DNA of 64,000 nt from Alphaproteobacteria bacterium (GTDB taxonomy: Bacteria; Pseudomonadota; Alphaproteobacteria; Rhodospirillales; WMHbin7): the NCBI GenBank assembly GCA_015232335.1, contig JADFZV010000006.1, positions 53,783 through 117,782 of the forward strand. The letters run 5' to 3'. Shown here piece by piece: positions 11,331-22,156 of the stretch. The notes below the pieces were generated by a model, which made no database searches, was not told where the DNA came from, and saw only the letters and a list, made by a program, of their open reading frames with translations. The position numbers were made by a program, and so were the translations under genes. Numbering within the stretch: the stretch's first letter is position 1; every line of letters begins with the position of its first letter.

Positions 11331-11782
11331 TCCCCGCCCCCCAACTTCAGCGTGGGCCGGTTCTTCTGGGCGCGTTTCAGCGCCTCGGCCCTGAAGCCCT
11401 TGAAAGCGTCGGGCTGCCAGATTTCGAAGGTCTTGCCCAATCCGACAATCAACACCTGCTCGGAAATGCGGGCATGCGCGGTCAATTCCTCGGGCAGGAC
11501 GACACGTCCATCGCCATCGAAGGCCAGTTGATGCGCGCTGGCAAAGATCAGCGCCGCCAGGTCGTCCTGTTCGGTTGAGAAGGCGGGCAGGCCGTCGGTT
11601 CCCTCAGAGAGCTTTTGCATGCGCTCGATGCCGCCCGCCTCGATTGCAGGCTTGGAAAAGGAGGGAAAGGCTACAACGCCAGGAAAAGCGGAATTCGACA
11701 GGGCAGCACGGAAAGGTGCGGGGACGCTGATGCGTCCCTTCTTGTCCAACCGGTTGAGGAAGCTGCCCATGAACAGCTGCAT
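11327..11782 (-). CDS. mraZ: Transcriptional regulator MraZ
   Basis: FMGSFLNRLDKKGRISVPAPFRAAL AbrB-like domain; first gene of dcw cluster. Confidence 0.95.
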   Translation of the reverse strand: MQLFMGSFLNRLDKKGRISVPAPFRAALSNSAFPGVVAFPSFSKPAIEAGGIERMQKLSEGTDGLPAFSTEQDDLAALIFASAHQLAFDGDGRVVLPEELTAHARISEQVLIVGLGKTFEIWQPDAFKGFRAEALKRAQKNRPTLKLGGGE

Positions 11783-11914
11783 CTCAAGCGCCCCTTCACC
11801 ACGTAACCGTTGCCCAGGCCGCCCAATAACCCCCTGACCGGATTGTTTTATTGCCGATTCAGAGGGGCCAAGTGGGCGGCAACCCCACCCAAGCCGGGCC
11901 TGTTTCGGGCGCGG

Positions 11915-11960
11915 TATGGGTCTGTATGGGATATCATGGGATCAGCAGGGAGTCAATGGG
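11915..11960. promoter_or_regulatory. Candidate MraZ operator: five TGGG/AGGG repeats at 10-bp spacing overlapping a possible mraZ promoter
   Basis: gcggtATGGG tctgtATGGG atatcATGGG atcagCAGGG agtcaATGGG; minus-strand TTGACT (11951-11956) N17 TATCCC (11928-11933). Confidence 0.65.
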
Positions 11961-12191
11961 CTATCCTAGTAAAAAGCTGGGAAGTCGCCTGATTTGCCAA
12001 GAAAAAGCCTGGCGTTAACTTGGCATGACGCTTCGCTGCGCCCGATCAACAACTAGAACATTCCAGAAACGTCTAATCGTTACTTTGTGCTTGTTTTGTT
12101 CTGGCTCGGCGGATATGGCGTCTGCCTGCCAAGGCGGATAGACTGCCCGCCTGACCCCTGACTGAAGTTTAGAGAGAGGCTTTTTCCCGCC

Positions 12192-13556
12192 ATGACGCGA
12201 AAGTTATTCGGTACCGACGGAGTCCGCGGCACCGCCAACAGTGAGCCGATGACGGCAGAAACCGCCCTGAAACTGGGCATGAGCGCCGGGACGCAGTTCA
12301 TCAGGGGCGATCATCGCCACACCGTGGTTATCGGCAAGGACACAAGGCTTTCCGGCTATCTTCTGGAGCCGGCGCTGACAGCGGGCTTCGTTTCCGTGGG
12401 CATGGATGTGGTGCTTCTGGGCCCCCTGCCCACCCCGGCGGTGGCCATGCTGACCCGCTCGTTAAGGGCCGATCTCGGCGTCATGATCTCGGCCTCGCAC
12501 AATCCCTATCAGGACAATGGCATCAAGCTGTTCGGCCCTGACGGATTCAAGCTTTCCGACGAAGCCGAATTTGAGATCGAAACGCGCATGGAGAACGGCC
12601 TGCTGGATGGCCGCGTCGGTCCTGACAGGCTGGGTCGCGCCAGGCGTCTGGACGATGCTTTGGGCCGCTATATCGAATATGTGAAAGGCACATTTCCCAA
12701 GCATCTGCGCCTGGACGGGTTGAAGATCGCCATCGACTGCGCCAATGGCGCTGCCTATCGCGTAGCGCCCACCGTGCTGTGGGAATTGGGCGCCGACGTG
12801 GTGAAGATCGGCGTCGAGCCCGATGGCATGAATATCAACAGCAATTGCGGCTCGTTGCATCTGGATGCGCTGCGCTCGTCGGTGGTGACGCATGGCGCCG
12901 ATCTGGGCATTGCCCTGGACGGAGATGCCGATCGCGTCGTGATGTGCGACGAGCATGGCACGATCATCGACGGCGATCAGGTGATGGCGCTGATCGCCAA
13001 GAATCTGGCTCTTCAGGGAAAGCTGAAAGGCGGGGGCGTGGTGGCGACCGTGATGTCGAACATGGGGCTCGAGAAATTCCTGAAGGGCCTGAATTTGGGA
13101 CTGTTGCGCACCCCGGTGGGGGATCGCTATGTCATGGATCGCATGCGTGCCGACGGATTCAACCTGGGCGGCGAACAATCGGGACATATCATCCTGGGCG
13201 ATGTGGCCACCACCGGCGACGGGCTGGTGGCCGCCCTTCAGGTGCTGGCCGCCCTGATCGAATCAAAAAAACCGGCCAGCCAGGTGCTGACTCTGTTCGC
13301 CCCCTTCCCCCAGGTGCTGGTCAATGTGCGCCTGGATACGCCAAGCCATGCCAAGGCCGTGCTGGAAGACAACCGCGTCAAGGCAGCCATCGATGCAGGC
13401 GAAGGGGCCTTGGACGGCGTGGGGCGCATTCTGATTCGCAAGTCGGGTACCGAGCCCCTGATCCGCGTGATGGCCGAAGGTGAAGACGAAGGCCTGGTCC
13501 GGCGCGTAGTGGACGATATCGCCGACACCGTCCGCAGCGTGGGACATGTGGCGTGA
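12192..13556 (+). CDS. glmM: Phosphoglucosamine mutase
   Basis: [38 protein letters not shown] catalytic serine loop. Confidence 0.97.
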   Translation: MTRKLFGTDGVRGTANSEPMTAETALKLGMSAGTQFIRGDHRHTVVIGKDTRLSGYLLEPALTAGFVSVGMDVVLLGPLPTPAVAMLTRSLRADLGVMISASHNPYQDNGIKLFGPDGFKLSDEAEFEIETRMENGLLDGRVGPDRLGRARRLDDALGRYIEYVKGTFPKHLRLDGLKIAIDCANGAAYRVAPTVLWELGADVVKIGVEPDGMNINSNCGSLHLDALRSSVVTHGADLGIALDGDADRVVMCDEHGTIIDGDQVMALIAKNLALQGKLKGGGVVATVMSNMGLEKFLKGLNLGLLRTPVGDRYVMDRMRADGFNLGGEQSGHIILGDVATTGDGLVAALQVLAALIESKKPASQVLTLFAPFPQVLVNVRLDTPSHAKAVLEDNRVKAAIDAGEGALDGVGRILIRKSGTEPLIRVMAEGEDEGLVRRVVDDIADTVRSVGHVA

Positions 13557-13632
13557 CGACAACGAGCCGCCAATGCAGCTTTTACGCTGACAAGGCCAGC
13601 GCCCCAGGCAAGCACCCGGCGAGGGACAAACA

Positions 13633-14442
13633 ATGAAAGGCCGCATTCTTATCATCGCGGGTTCGGACTCAGGCGGCGGCGCTGGCATTCAGGCCGACAT
13701 CAAGACGGTGACGGCGCTTCAAGGTTACGCCGCCACAGCCATTACCGCAGTCACGGTCCAAAACACGCAAGGCGTCAGCGCCGTTCACGATATTCCCGAA
13801 GACATCATCCGCGCCCAGATGGAAGCCGTGCTTTCCGACATCGGCGCCGACTGCCTGAAAACCGGCATGTTGAGCAAGTCTGGCGTCATCGAGACGGTGG
13901 CTTCGGTGATCCGTCGCCATGGCGCGCATCTTCCCTTCGTGCTTGATCCCGTCATGGTGGCCAAGGGTGGTGCTGCGCTGCTGGCAAGTGAGGCCAAGAC
14001 GGCCCTGATCGAGGAACTTCTGCCCCTGGCCACGCTGATCACACCCAACGCGCCGGAAGCCGAGGCGCTGACCGGCCTGCCCGTCCGCTCGGTGGCCGAT
14101 CTGGGCCCTGCCGCAGAGCGGCTGGGCCAGATGGGGGCCCGGGCCGTGCTGCTGAAAGGCGGTCATGTGGCGGACGAGACCGTGGTTGATCTGCTTTATG
14201 CGGCGGGAAAGATGCAGCGCTTCACCTCGCCCCGCATCGAAAGCACCAGCACGCACGGCACCGGCTGCACCCTGGCCTCGGCCATCGCCTGCGGCCTAGC
14301 CCAGGGGCTCACGCTGCCCCAGGCAGTGGCCCGCGCACGGGCTTATGTCTGGCAGGCGATTGCCAGCGCCCCCGGCTTGGGCCATGGCCACGGCCCCCTG
14401 AACCACGGTCATACCGTGGCGGAATTTACAGGGGCGGAGTAG
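13633..14442 (+). CDS. thiD: Hydroxymethylpyrimidine/phosphomethylpyrimidine kinase
   Basis: IIAGSDSGGGAGIQADIKT, STHGTGCTLASAIA motifs. Confidence 0.95.
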   Translation: MKGRILIIAGSDSGGGAGIQADIKTVTALQGYAATAITAVTVQNTQGVSAVHDIPEDIIRAQMEAVLSDIGADCLKTGMLSKSGVIETVASVIRRHGAHLPFVLDPVMVAKGGAALLASEAKTALIEELLPLATLITPNAPEAEALTGLPVRSVADLGPAAERLGQMGARAVLLKGGHVADETVVDLLYAAGKMQRFTSPRIESTSTHGTGCTLASAIACGLAQGLTLPQAVARARAYVWQAIASAPGLGHGHGPLNHGHTVAEFTGAE

Positions 14443-14453
14443 CCGCCCTCGGC

Positions 14454-15725
14454 CTACCCCATCCAGTCGGGCAGTTTCTGCTGGGCGATCATCGCCTCAT
14501 AACTGGGGCGCGGGCGGGTAACGGCGAAGCGGTCGCCATCCACCATCACCTCGGGCACCAGGGGGCGTCCGTTGTACTCACTCGACATGCTGGCGCCATA
14601 TGCGCCTGCCGTGCCAAAGGCAATCAGCTCGTCCTTGGTCAGCATGGGCAACAGGCGCTGGGTTGCAAACACGTCTGAACTTTCGCAGATCGGCCCCACC
14701 ACATCGACGGCGCGTCTGGCCCCGCCCGGCTTGGGTTCCTTGACCGGCTGAATATCGTGATAGGCGTCATAAAGGGCCGGGCGCATCAGATCGTTCATGC
14801 CCGCATCGACCACGACAAAGCTGCGCGTGGCCCCTTCCTTCAAACGGCTGATGCGCGAGAGCAGAATGCCCGCATTGCCGACCAACAGGCGCCCCGGCTC
14901 GAAGACCAGCTTGCAGCCCAGATCGCCGACACAGGCCTTCACCACCTTGGCGTAATCGACCGGCAGCGGCGGGGTTTCGTTGACGCCGGGCTCGTAGGGC
15001 ACACCCAACCCGCCGCCCAGGTCGATTTTCTGAATGGGGATATTGTCGGCCTTCAGCATCACAACGAGGTCACGCAGACGGAGGAAGGCATCCTCGAAGG
15101 GCTTCAGGTTGGTCAATTGCGAGCCGATATGCACCGCAACCCCCACCACCTCGATGCCCTGAAGCTTCATGGCCTGCTTATAGACCGTATGGGCCTGGGT
15201 CCAATCGATGCCGAATTTGTTTTCCTTCAACCCCGTGGTGATCTTGGCATGCGTTCCGGCATCCACGTCGGGATTGACCCTGAGGGCGATACGGGCCGTT
15301 TTTCCCAGACGCTGGGCGATGTGGCTGAGTTCCAGAAGCTCTTCATAGGATTCCAGATTAAGCTGCCCGATGCCCGCCTGAAGCGCAAAAGCCAGCTCCG
15401 CTTCGGTCTTGCCGACACCTGAAAACACGATCTTTTCGGGAGGGATACCCGCTGCCATGGCCAGACGCGCCTCGCCCTCGCTGACCACGTCGGCACCTGC
15501 GCCCAGCTTGGCCAGGGTCGCCACCACGCCTAGGCTGGAATTGGCCTTCATGGCAAAGCAGATCAGATGGTCGATGCCCGAAAGTGCATCGTCCAACACC
15601 TGGAAATGGCGGGTCAGCGTGGCCCTGGAATAAACATAGACCGGCGTGCCCACCTCCTCGGCAATCGTCGCCAGAGACACGCCCTCGGCATGCAGAACGC
15701 CATTCTTATAGTCAAAATGATGCAT
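14454..15725 (-). CDS. lysA: Diaminopimelate decarboxylase
   Basis: PLP-dependent fold III; CFAMKANS, HIGSQLTNLKPF, CESSDVF motifs. Confidence 0.96.
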   Translation of the reverse strand: MHHFDYKNGVLHAEGVSLATIAEEVGTPVYVYSRATLTRHFQVLDDALSGIDHLICFAMKANSSLGVVATLAKLGAGADVVSEGEARLAMAAGIPPEKIVFSGVGKTEAELAFALQAGIGQLNLESYEELLELSHIAQRLGKTARIALRVNPDVDAGTHAKITTGLKENKFGIDWTQAHTVYKQAMKLQGIEVVGVAVHIGSQLTNLKPFEDAFLRLRDLVVMLKADNIPIQKIDLGGGLGVPYEPGVNETPPLPVDYAKVVKACVGDLGCKLVFEPGRLLVGNAGILLSRISRLKEGATRSFVVVDAGMNDLMRPALYDAYHDIQPVKEPKPGGARRAVDVVGPICESSDVFATQRLLPMLTKDELIAFGTAGAYGASMSSEYNGRPLVPEVMVDGDRFAVTRPRPSYEAMIAQQKLPDWMG

Positions 15726-15727
15726 GG

Positions 15728-15859
15728 TCAGCGCCGGGGATAGGTGTGGGGGAAATCACTGCCCTCGGGAGGAATGGGCTTCACCTTCTTGCCGCAGGCC
15801 GAGACGCTAAGCGGCAAGGCCAGCAGAACGATAACCAAAAGAAAACGAAGGTTTTTCAT
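15728..15859 (-). CDS. Small lipoprotein, LptM/YifL-like (43 aa; not in the supplied ORF track)
   Basis: [43 protein letters not shown]; lipobox VSAC followed by GKK...P; 4-bp overlap with argH stop; between lysA and argH. Confidence 0.8.
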   Translation of the reverse strand: MKNLRFLLVIVLLALPLSVSACGKKVKPIPPEGSDFPHTYPRR

Positions 15860-17241
15860 GAGCCCCCCTTGGCGGCCTTGATGGCGGCGCGAACGCACTG
15901 GGGCGCCGTGCCGCCGAAGCTGGTCCGGCTTTCCACAGATCGCAAGACAGTCAGCACATCGAACACGTCTTTGGTAATTCCGGCCTCGATGGCCTGCATC
16001 TCGGCCAGGCTCAATTCCTCAAGGCCGCAGCCTTTTTCCTCGGCCAGCTTCACGATGCGCCCGGTTACGTGATGCGCCTCGCGGAAGGGCATTTTCAACG
16101 TCCGAACCAGCCAGTCGGCCAGATCGGTGGCGGTGGCGTATCCGGCTCCTGCGGCGGCCTGCATGCGCTCGACATTCACCGTCATGTCGGCCACCATGCC
16201 TCCCATGGCGGCCAGCACCAGTTCCAGCGTGTCGGCGGCCTCGAAGACGGGTTCCTTGTCGTCTTGCATATCCTTGGAATAGGCCAGAGGCAGGCCCTTC
16301 ATGACGATCAGAAGGGCGTTCAAATTTCCGATCACGCGCCCCGCCTTGGCCCGCGATAGCTCGGCGGCATCGGGATTGCGCTTTTGCGGCATGATGGAAC
16401 TGCCGGTGCTGAAGGCATCCGACAGGCGCACGAAACCGAACTGCGCCGTGGTCCACAGCACCAGTTCCTCGGCAAGGCGCGACATGTGGACGGCCAGGAT
16501 GGACCCGGCGGCCAGGAATTCGAGGGCGAAATCACGGTCCGACACGGCATCCAGCGAATTGGCGGTCGGCCGCTCGAATCCCAGTTCCGACGCCACAAAA
16601 GAACGATCCAGCGGAAACGATGTTCCGGCAAGTGCTGCCGAGCCCAGGGGGCATTCGTTCAAGCGCTTCCTGGCATCTTGAAAGCGGCCCGCATCGCGCC
16701 CCAGCATTTCGACATAGGCCATCAGGTGATGGCCGAAAGTGACGGGCTGGGCGGTCTGCAAATGGGTGAATCCGGGCATGACGGTTCCAGCATGCTCTTC
16801 GGCTCTGGCCAGCAGCACGTCTTGGAAGGCATGGATCTGGCCCAGCAAGCGGTCGATGGCGTCCCTGACCCAAAGCTTGAAATCGGTCGCCACCTGATCG
16901 TTGCGCGATCTGGCCGTATGCAAGCGGCCCGCAGGTGCGCCGATCAGTTCGGCCAGCCTGGCCTCAACATTCATGTGAATGTCTTCGAATTCCGTCTTGA
17001 ACTGGAACGTCTTGTTCTCGATCTCTTTAAGAACGGCATCCAGCCCCCCCAGAATGGCCTTGGCATCCTCGGGCGAAATGATTCCCTGGCGGGCCAACAT
17101 GGCGCAATGGGCCTTGGACTGGGCAATGTCCTGGGCGTAAAGTCGGCAATCGAAGCCGATGGAGACGTTGATCCGCTCCATCACGGCCGAGGGTCCGAAG
17201 CCGAAACGCCCGCCCCAGATGGTGCTGGCCTTGCTGCTCAT
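15856..17241 (-). CDS. argH: Argininosuccinate lyase
   Basis: [43 protein letters not shown] signature; start moved to 17241. Confidence 0.96.
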   Translation of the reverse strand: MSSKASTIWGGRFGFGPSAVMERINVSIGFDCRLYAQDIAQSKAHCAMLARQGIISPEDAKAILGGLDAVLKEIENKTFQFKTEFEDIHMNVEARLAELIGAPAGRLHTARSRNDQVATDFKLWVRDAIDRLLGQIHAFQDVLLARAEEHAGTVMPGFTHLQTAQPVTFGHHLMAYVEMLGRDAGRFQDARKRLNECPLGSAALAGTSFPLDRSFVASELGFERPTANSLDAVSDRDFALEFLAAGSILAVHMSRLAEELVLWTTAQFGFVRLSDAFSTGSSIMPQKRNPDAAELSRAKAGRVIGNLNALLIVMKGLPLAYSKDMQDDKEPVFEAADTLELVLAAMGGMVADMTVNVERMQAAAGAGYATATDLADWLVRTLKMPFREAHHVTGRIVKLAEEKGCGLEELSLAEMQAIEAGITKDVFDVLTVLRSVESRTSFGGTAPQCVRAAIKAAKGGS

Positions 17242-17256
17242 AGGGAGGTTTCCGGA

Positions 17257-17832
17257 ATGCGGTTCATCATCGGGATCATAGCTCTGCTGGTCCTGCTGGC
17301 TCATGAGGCGGGGGCGGTCGTGCCCCAGCGCCCCTCGGTGCGCCCCAACACCTACACCATTCCGGCGGCTCTCGAAAGCCTGCTTCCGATCAGCCCGCCC
17401 AAACCCATGCCCAAGATCAGCTTTCAGGACCCTTCGGGCGCCCCCGTCACCTTCGCCCGCTTCAAGGGCCTGCGAGTCATGGCCTTTTTCTGGTCGGGCT
17501 CTTGCGTCCCTTGCCTGAAGACCATGCCGGAATTGAACCAAATGGCCGAGCATTACGGCGGCAAAGCCTTCGAACTGGTCACCATTTCCGTCGATTCGAC
17601 CGGCTCCCAGGGGGCCAAGGCGCTTCTGGACCGGCAGAAATGGCCGCGCCTTAAGGCCTATGCCGATCCCGGACGCCAACTGACCACGGCGCTTGGCATC
17701 ACCCAGTTGCCAACCACCATTCTGATCGATACCGCCGGAAACGCCACGGCGGTGCTTTTCGGCCCCCAATCCTGGGACAGCCCGGATTTTCTGGGCTCGC
17801 TCAGCAATCTTCCCTCTCCCAAAGCCAAGTGA
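17257..17832 (+). CDS. TlpA-family thiol-disulfide oxidoreductase (SCVPC), exported
   Basis: Signal-like N-terminus; [29 protein letters not shown] cis-Pro. Confidence 0.82.
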   Translation: MRFIIGIIALLVLLAHEAGAVVPQRPSVRPNTYTIPAALESLLPISPPKPMPKISFQDPSGAPVTFARFKGLRVMAFFWSGSCVPCLKTMPELNQMAEHYGGKAFELVTISVDSTGSQGAKALLDRQKWPRLKAYADPGRQLTTALGITQLPTTILIDTAGNATAVLFGPQSWDSPDFLGSLSNLPSPKAK

Positions 17833-17842
17833 CAGGATCTCC

Positions 17843-18445
17843 ATGTTTTCCAGACGCAATCAGCTTTTTATCGCCATAAGCCTTTTCCTGGGCGGCATGT
17901 CGCTTGCCCTCTGGCTGTACAGCAACCAGCCGCAAATTCCCGAGGCCCCCCTGATCCTCTCCCAAAAGCCGGTCCCCACCCAAGGCGCCGGACTGGCCGC
18001 CACCACACCGCCCACCCTGCCCTCGCCCGCCGCCTTTGAAGGCCCCGACGGCAAATCCGTGGCTTTCGAGGATTTCAAGGGCCGCTGGGTGGTGGTGAAT
18101 TTCTGGGCCACCTGGTGCGGCCCCTGCGTCAAGGAAATGCCAAGTTTTGCCCGTATGCTGGACAAGCTGGGCGCTGACGCCCCTCTCTTCCTGCCCATTT
18201 CCATCGACGCCATGGGCAGAGCGGCCGCCGAGCCCTATGCCGCCGCCAAGGGCTGGAGCCATGTCAAAGCCTATGCCGATCCCAAAAGCGATCTTTACCG
18301 CACGCTGATGAGCCCCGGCATTCCGCTGACCCTGATTCTCGACCCCGAGGGGCGCGAGGTGGCTAGGCGCCTGGGCCCCACCGAATGGGACCAGGAGCCT
18401 GGGTTTTCCCAGATCAAGCGCTTGATGGCGGGTCAGGGGCTTTGA
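17843..18445 (+). CDS. TlpA-family thiol-disulfide oxidoreductase (WCGPC)
   Basis: N-terminal [24 protein letters not shown]; thioredoxin fold. Confidence 0.88.
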   Translation: MFSRRNQLFIAISLFLGGMSLALWLYSNQPQIPEAPLILSQKPVPTQGAGLAATTPPTLPSPAAFEGPDGKSVAFEDFKGRWVVVNFWATWCGPCVKEMPSFARMLDKLGADAPLFLPISIDAMGRAAAEPYAAAKGWSHVKAYADPKSDLYRTLMSPGIPLTLILDPEGREVARRLGPTEWDQEPGFSQIKRLMAGQGL

Positions 18446-18568
18446 TCCGACCGGTCATTGAAATGACTCGTCTTTGGTCCCTCGCCGGGCGCGCCCTCGC
18501 GGGCGCTTGGCCGCCGCCTCAATGGCGGCCGGGCGCCTTGCGGCAAACCCATTTTTAGGCCTGATGCC

Positions 18569-20686
<2,118 letters not shown>

Positions 20687-20746
20687 GGATTTACAATCCA
20701 GCGGCAGGTGTATATATCAGATTAGTCTAATATGGAGCATTCAACC

Positions 20747-21502
20747 ATGTCCCGGACGGGTTTTGTCCATCTGGTCGGCGCGGGCCCCGGCAGCGCCGAT
20801 CTTCTGACCGTCAGGGCAGCCCGCCTCATCAGCCAGGCCCGGCTGGTCGTGCATGACCGCTTGGTCGGCGCCGACGTGATGGACCTGATCCCCAAGGATG
20901 CCGAGCGCATCTCGGTAGGCAAGGAAAGCGACCACCACATCCTGCCCCAGCCCCAGATCAATGAATTGCTGGTCCGCCTGGCCAAAGAGGGCCGCGACCT
21001 TGTGCGCCTGAAAGGCGGCGATCCCTTCGTCTTCGGGCGTGGCGGCGAGGAAGCCCTGTTTCTGGCCGAACACGACATTCCCTTCGAGATTGTGCCCGGC
21101 GTCTCGGCCGCCGTGGGCTGTGCCGCCAGCACCGGGGTTCCCTTAACCCATCGCGGCCTGGCCACCTCGGTGCGCTTCGTCACCGGCCATCTGCGCGAGA
21201 ATGACGGGCTGGACCTCGACTGGAAGAGCCTGGCCGATCCCGCCTGCACGCTGGTGATCTATATGGGCATCGCCAATGCAGGACGCATCACTGAGGGCCT
21301 GATAGGAGCCGGGATGAATCCCGCCACCCCAGCCATGCTGATCGAAAACGGCACCACGCCCCAGCAACGCGTTCAGCCCACCACCCTGGCCGAACTTCCC
21401 GCCACCATCACCCAATATGCCTTCCACCCGCCCTCCCTGATGGTCATCGGAAGAGTGGTCGAGGTGGGAGCCCTGCTGGCCAAGGGGATGGGGAAGAAGT
21501 AA
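20747..21502 (+). CDS. cobA: Uroporphyrinogen-III C-methyltransferase
   Basis: VHLVGAGPGSADLLTVRAARL; RLKGGDPFVFGRGGEE; GVSAAVGCAA. Confidence 0.94.
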   Translation: MSRTGFVHLVGAGPGSADLLTVRAARLISQARLVVHDRLVGADVMDLIPKDAERISVGKESDHHILPQPQINELLVRLAKEGRDLVRLKGGDPFVFGRGGEEALFLAEHDIPFEIVPGVSAAVGCAASTGVPLTHRGLATSVRFVTGHLRENDGLDLDWKSLADPACTLVIYMGIANAGRITEGLIGAGMNPATPAMLIENGTTPQQRVQPTTLAELPATITQYAFHPPSLMVIGRVVEVGALLAKGMGKK

Positions 21503-21588
21503 AGCCAGTTTCTGCTGATTTTTTCTGGGAAACTTGCAGATACCTCATTTGAGCATTATTGTATACAAGCGCATTTTTGGAGGCGACC

Positions 21589-21864
21589 ATGCCCGCTACC
21601 ATCCCCGTCACGGTACGCGTGTCGGCTGAAACCAACGCCAAGCTGGAACGCATTGCCAAGGCGACCGAGCGCAGCAAATCCAAGCTGCTGGCTGGGGCCA
21701 TTGATGCTTACATCGAATCCGAACGCCAGTTCCTGGAAGGCATGGAACGGGGACTTGCCGACATGAAGGCAGGACGCGTTATCGACAACGACGAGATGAT
21801 GCTCTGGCTGGACAGTTGGGGCGGCGACAAAGAACTGCCCCCGCCTGCCGGTCTTCGAAAGTGA
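21589..21864 (+). CDS. Ribbon-helix-helix (CopG/ParD-type) antitoxin
   Basis: MPATIPVTVRVSAETNAKLERIAKATERSKSKLLAGAIDAYIESE; overlaps downstream ParE-like toxin. Confidence 0.82.
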   Translation: MPATIPVTVRVSAETNAKLERIAKATERSKSKLLAGAIDAYIESERQFLEGMERGLADMKAGRVIDNDEMMLWLDSWGGDKELPPPAGLRK

Positions 21865-22148
21865 GGTATCGCATTCTCTGGTCGTTCGAGGCCGGGCGAA
21901 ACCTTCTCAATATTCGCGCCTATATCCAGGCGGAGAATCCGGGAGCAGCAAGCCGAGTCGTCGCAGCAATCAGGGAAAGCGCCTTAGGACTGCAAACGCT
22001 GCCCCATCGCGGCAAGCCAGGCCGCAAACACGGCACCAGAGAATTGATATTGCCAAATCCGCCCTGGATCATCGGCTATTGCGTCGATGACAAGGCGCGA
22101 ACCGTGACCATCCTGCATATTCATCACTGGGCGCAATTACGCGAATAA
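21861..22148 (+). CDS. RelE/ParE-superfamily toxin
   Basis: GTG start overlapping antitoxin TGA (GTGA); RYRILWSFEAGRNLLNIRAYIQAENPGAASRVVAAIRESALGLQTLPHRGKPGR...ILHIHHWAQLRE. Confidence 0.85.
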   Translation: MRYRILWSFEAGRNLLNIRAYIQAENPGAASRVVAAIRESALGLQTLPHRGKPGRKHGTRELILPNPPWIIGYCVDDKARTVTILHIHHWAQLRE

Positions 22149-22156
22149 GGACTTTC

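Noticed and set aside
12462-13187. 241-aa minus-strand ORF inside glmM
   Set aside because: Antisense shadow of a conserved gene.
15856-17859. 667-aa form of the argH ORF
   Set aside because: N-terminal extension reads antisense through the TlpA-like gene; ArgH starts at [19 protein letters not shown] (17241).
20690-20746. Possible cobalamin riboswitch upstream of cobA
   Set aside because: The intergenic gap is too short and lacks a visible B12-box; only a short AGATTAGTCTAAT-type palindrome is present.
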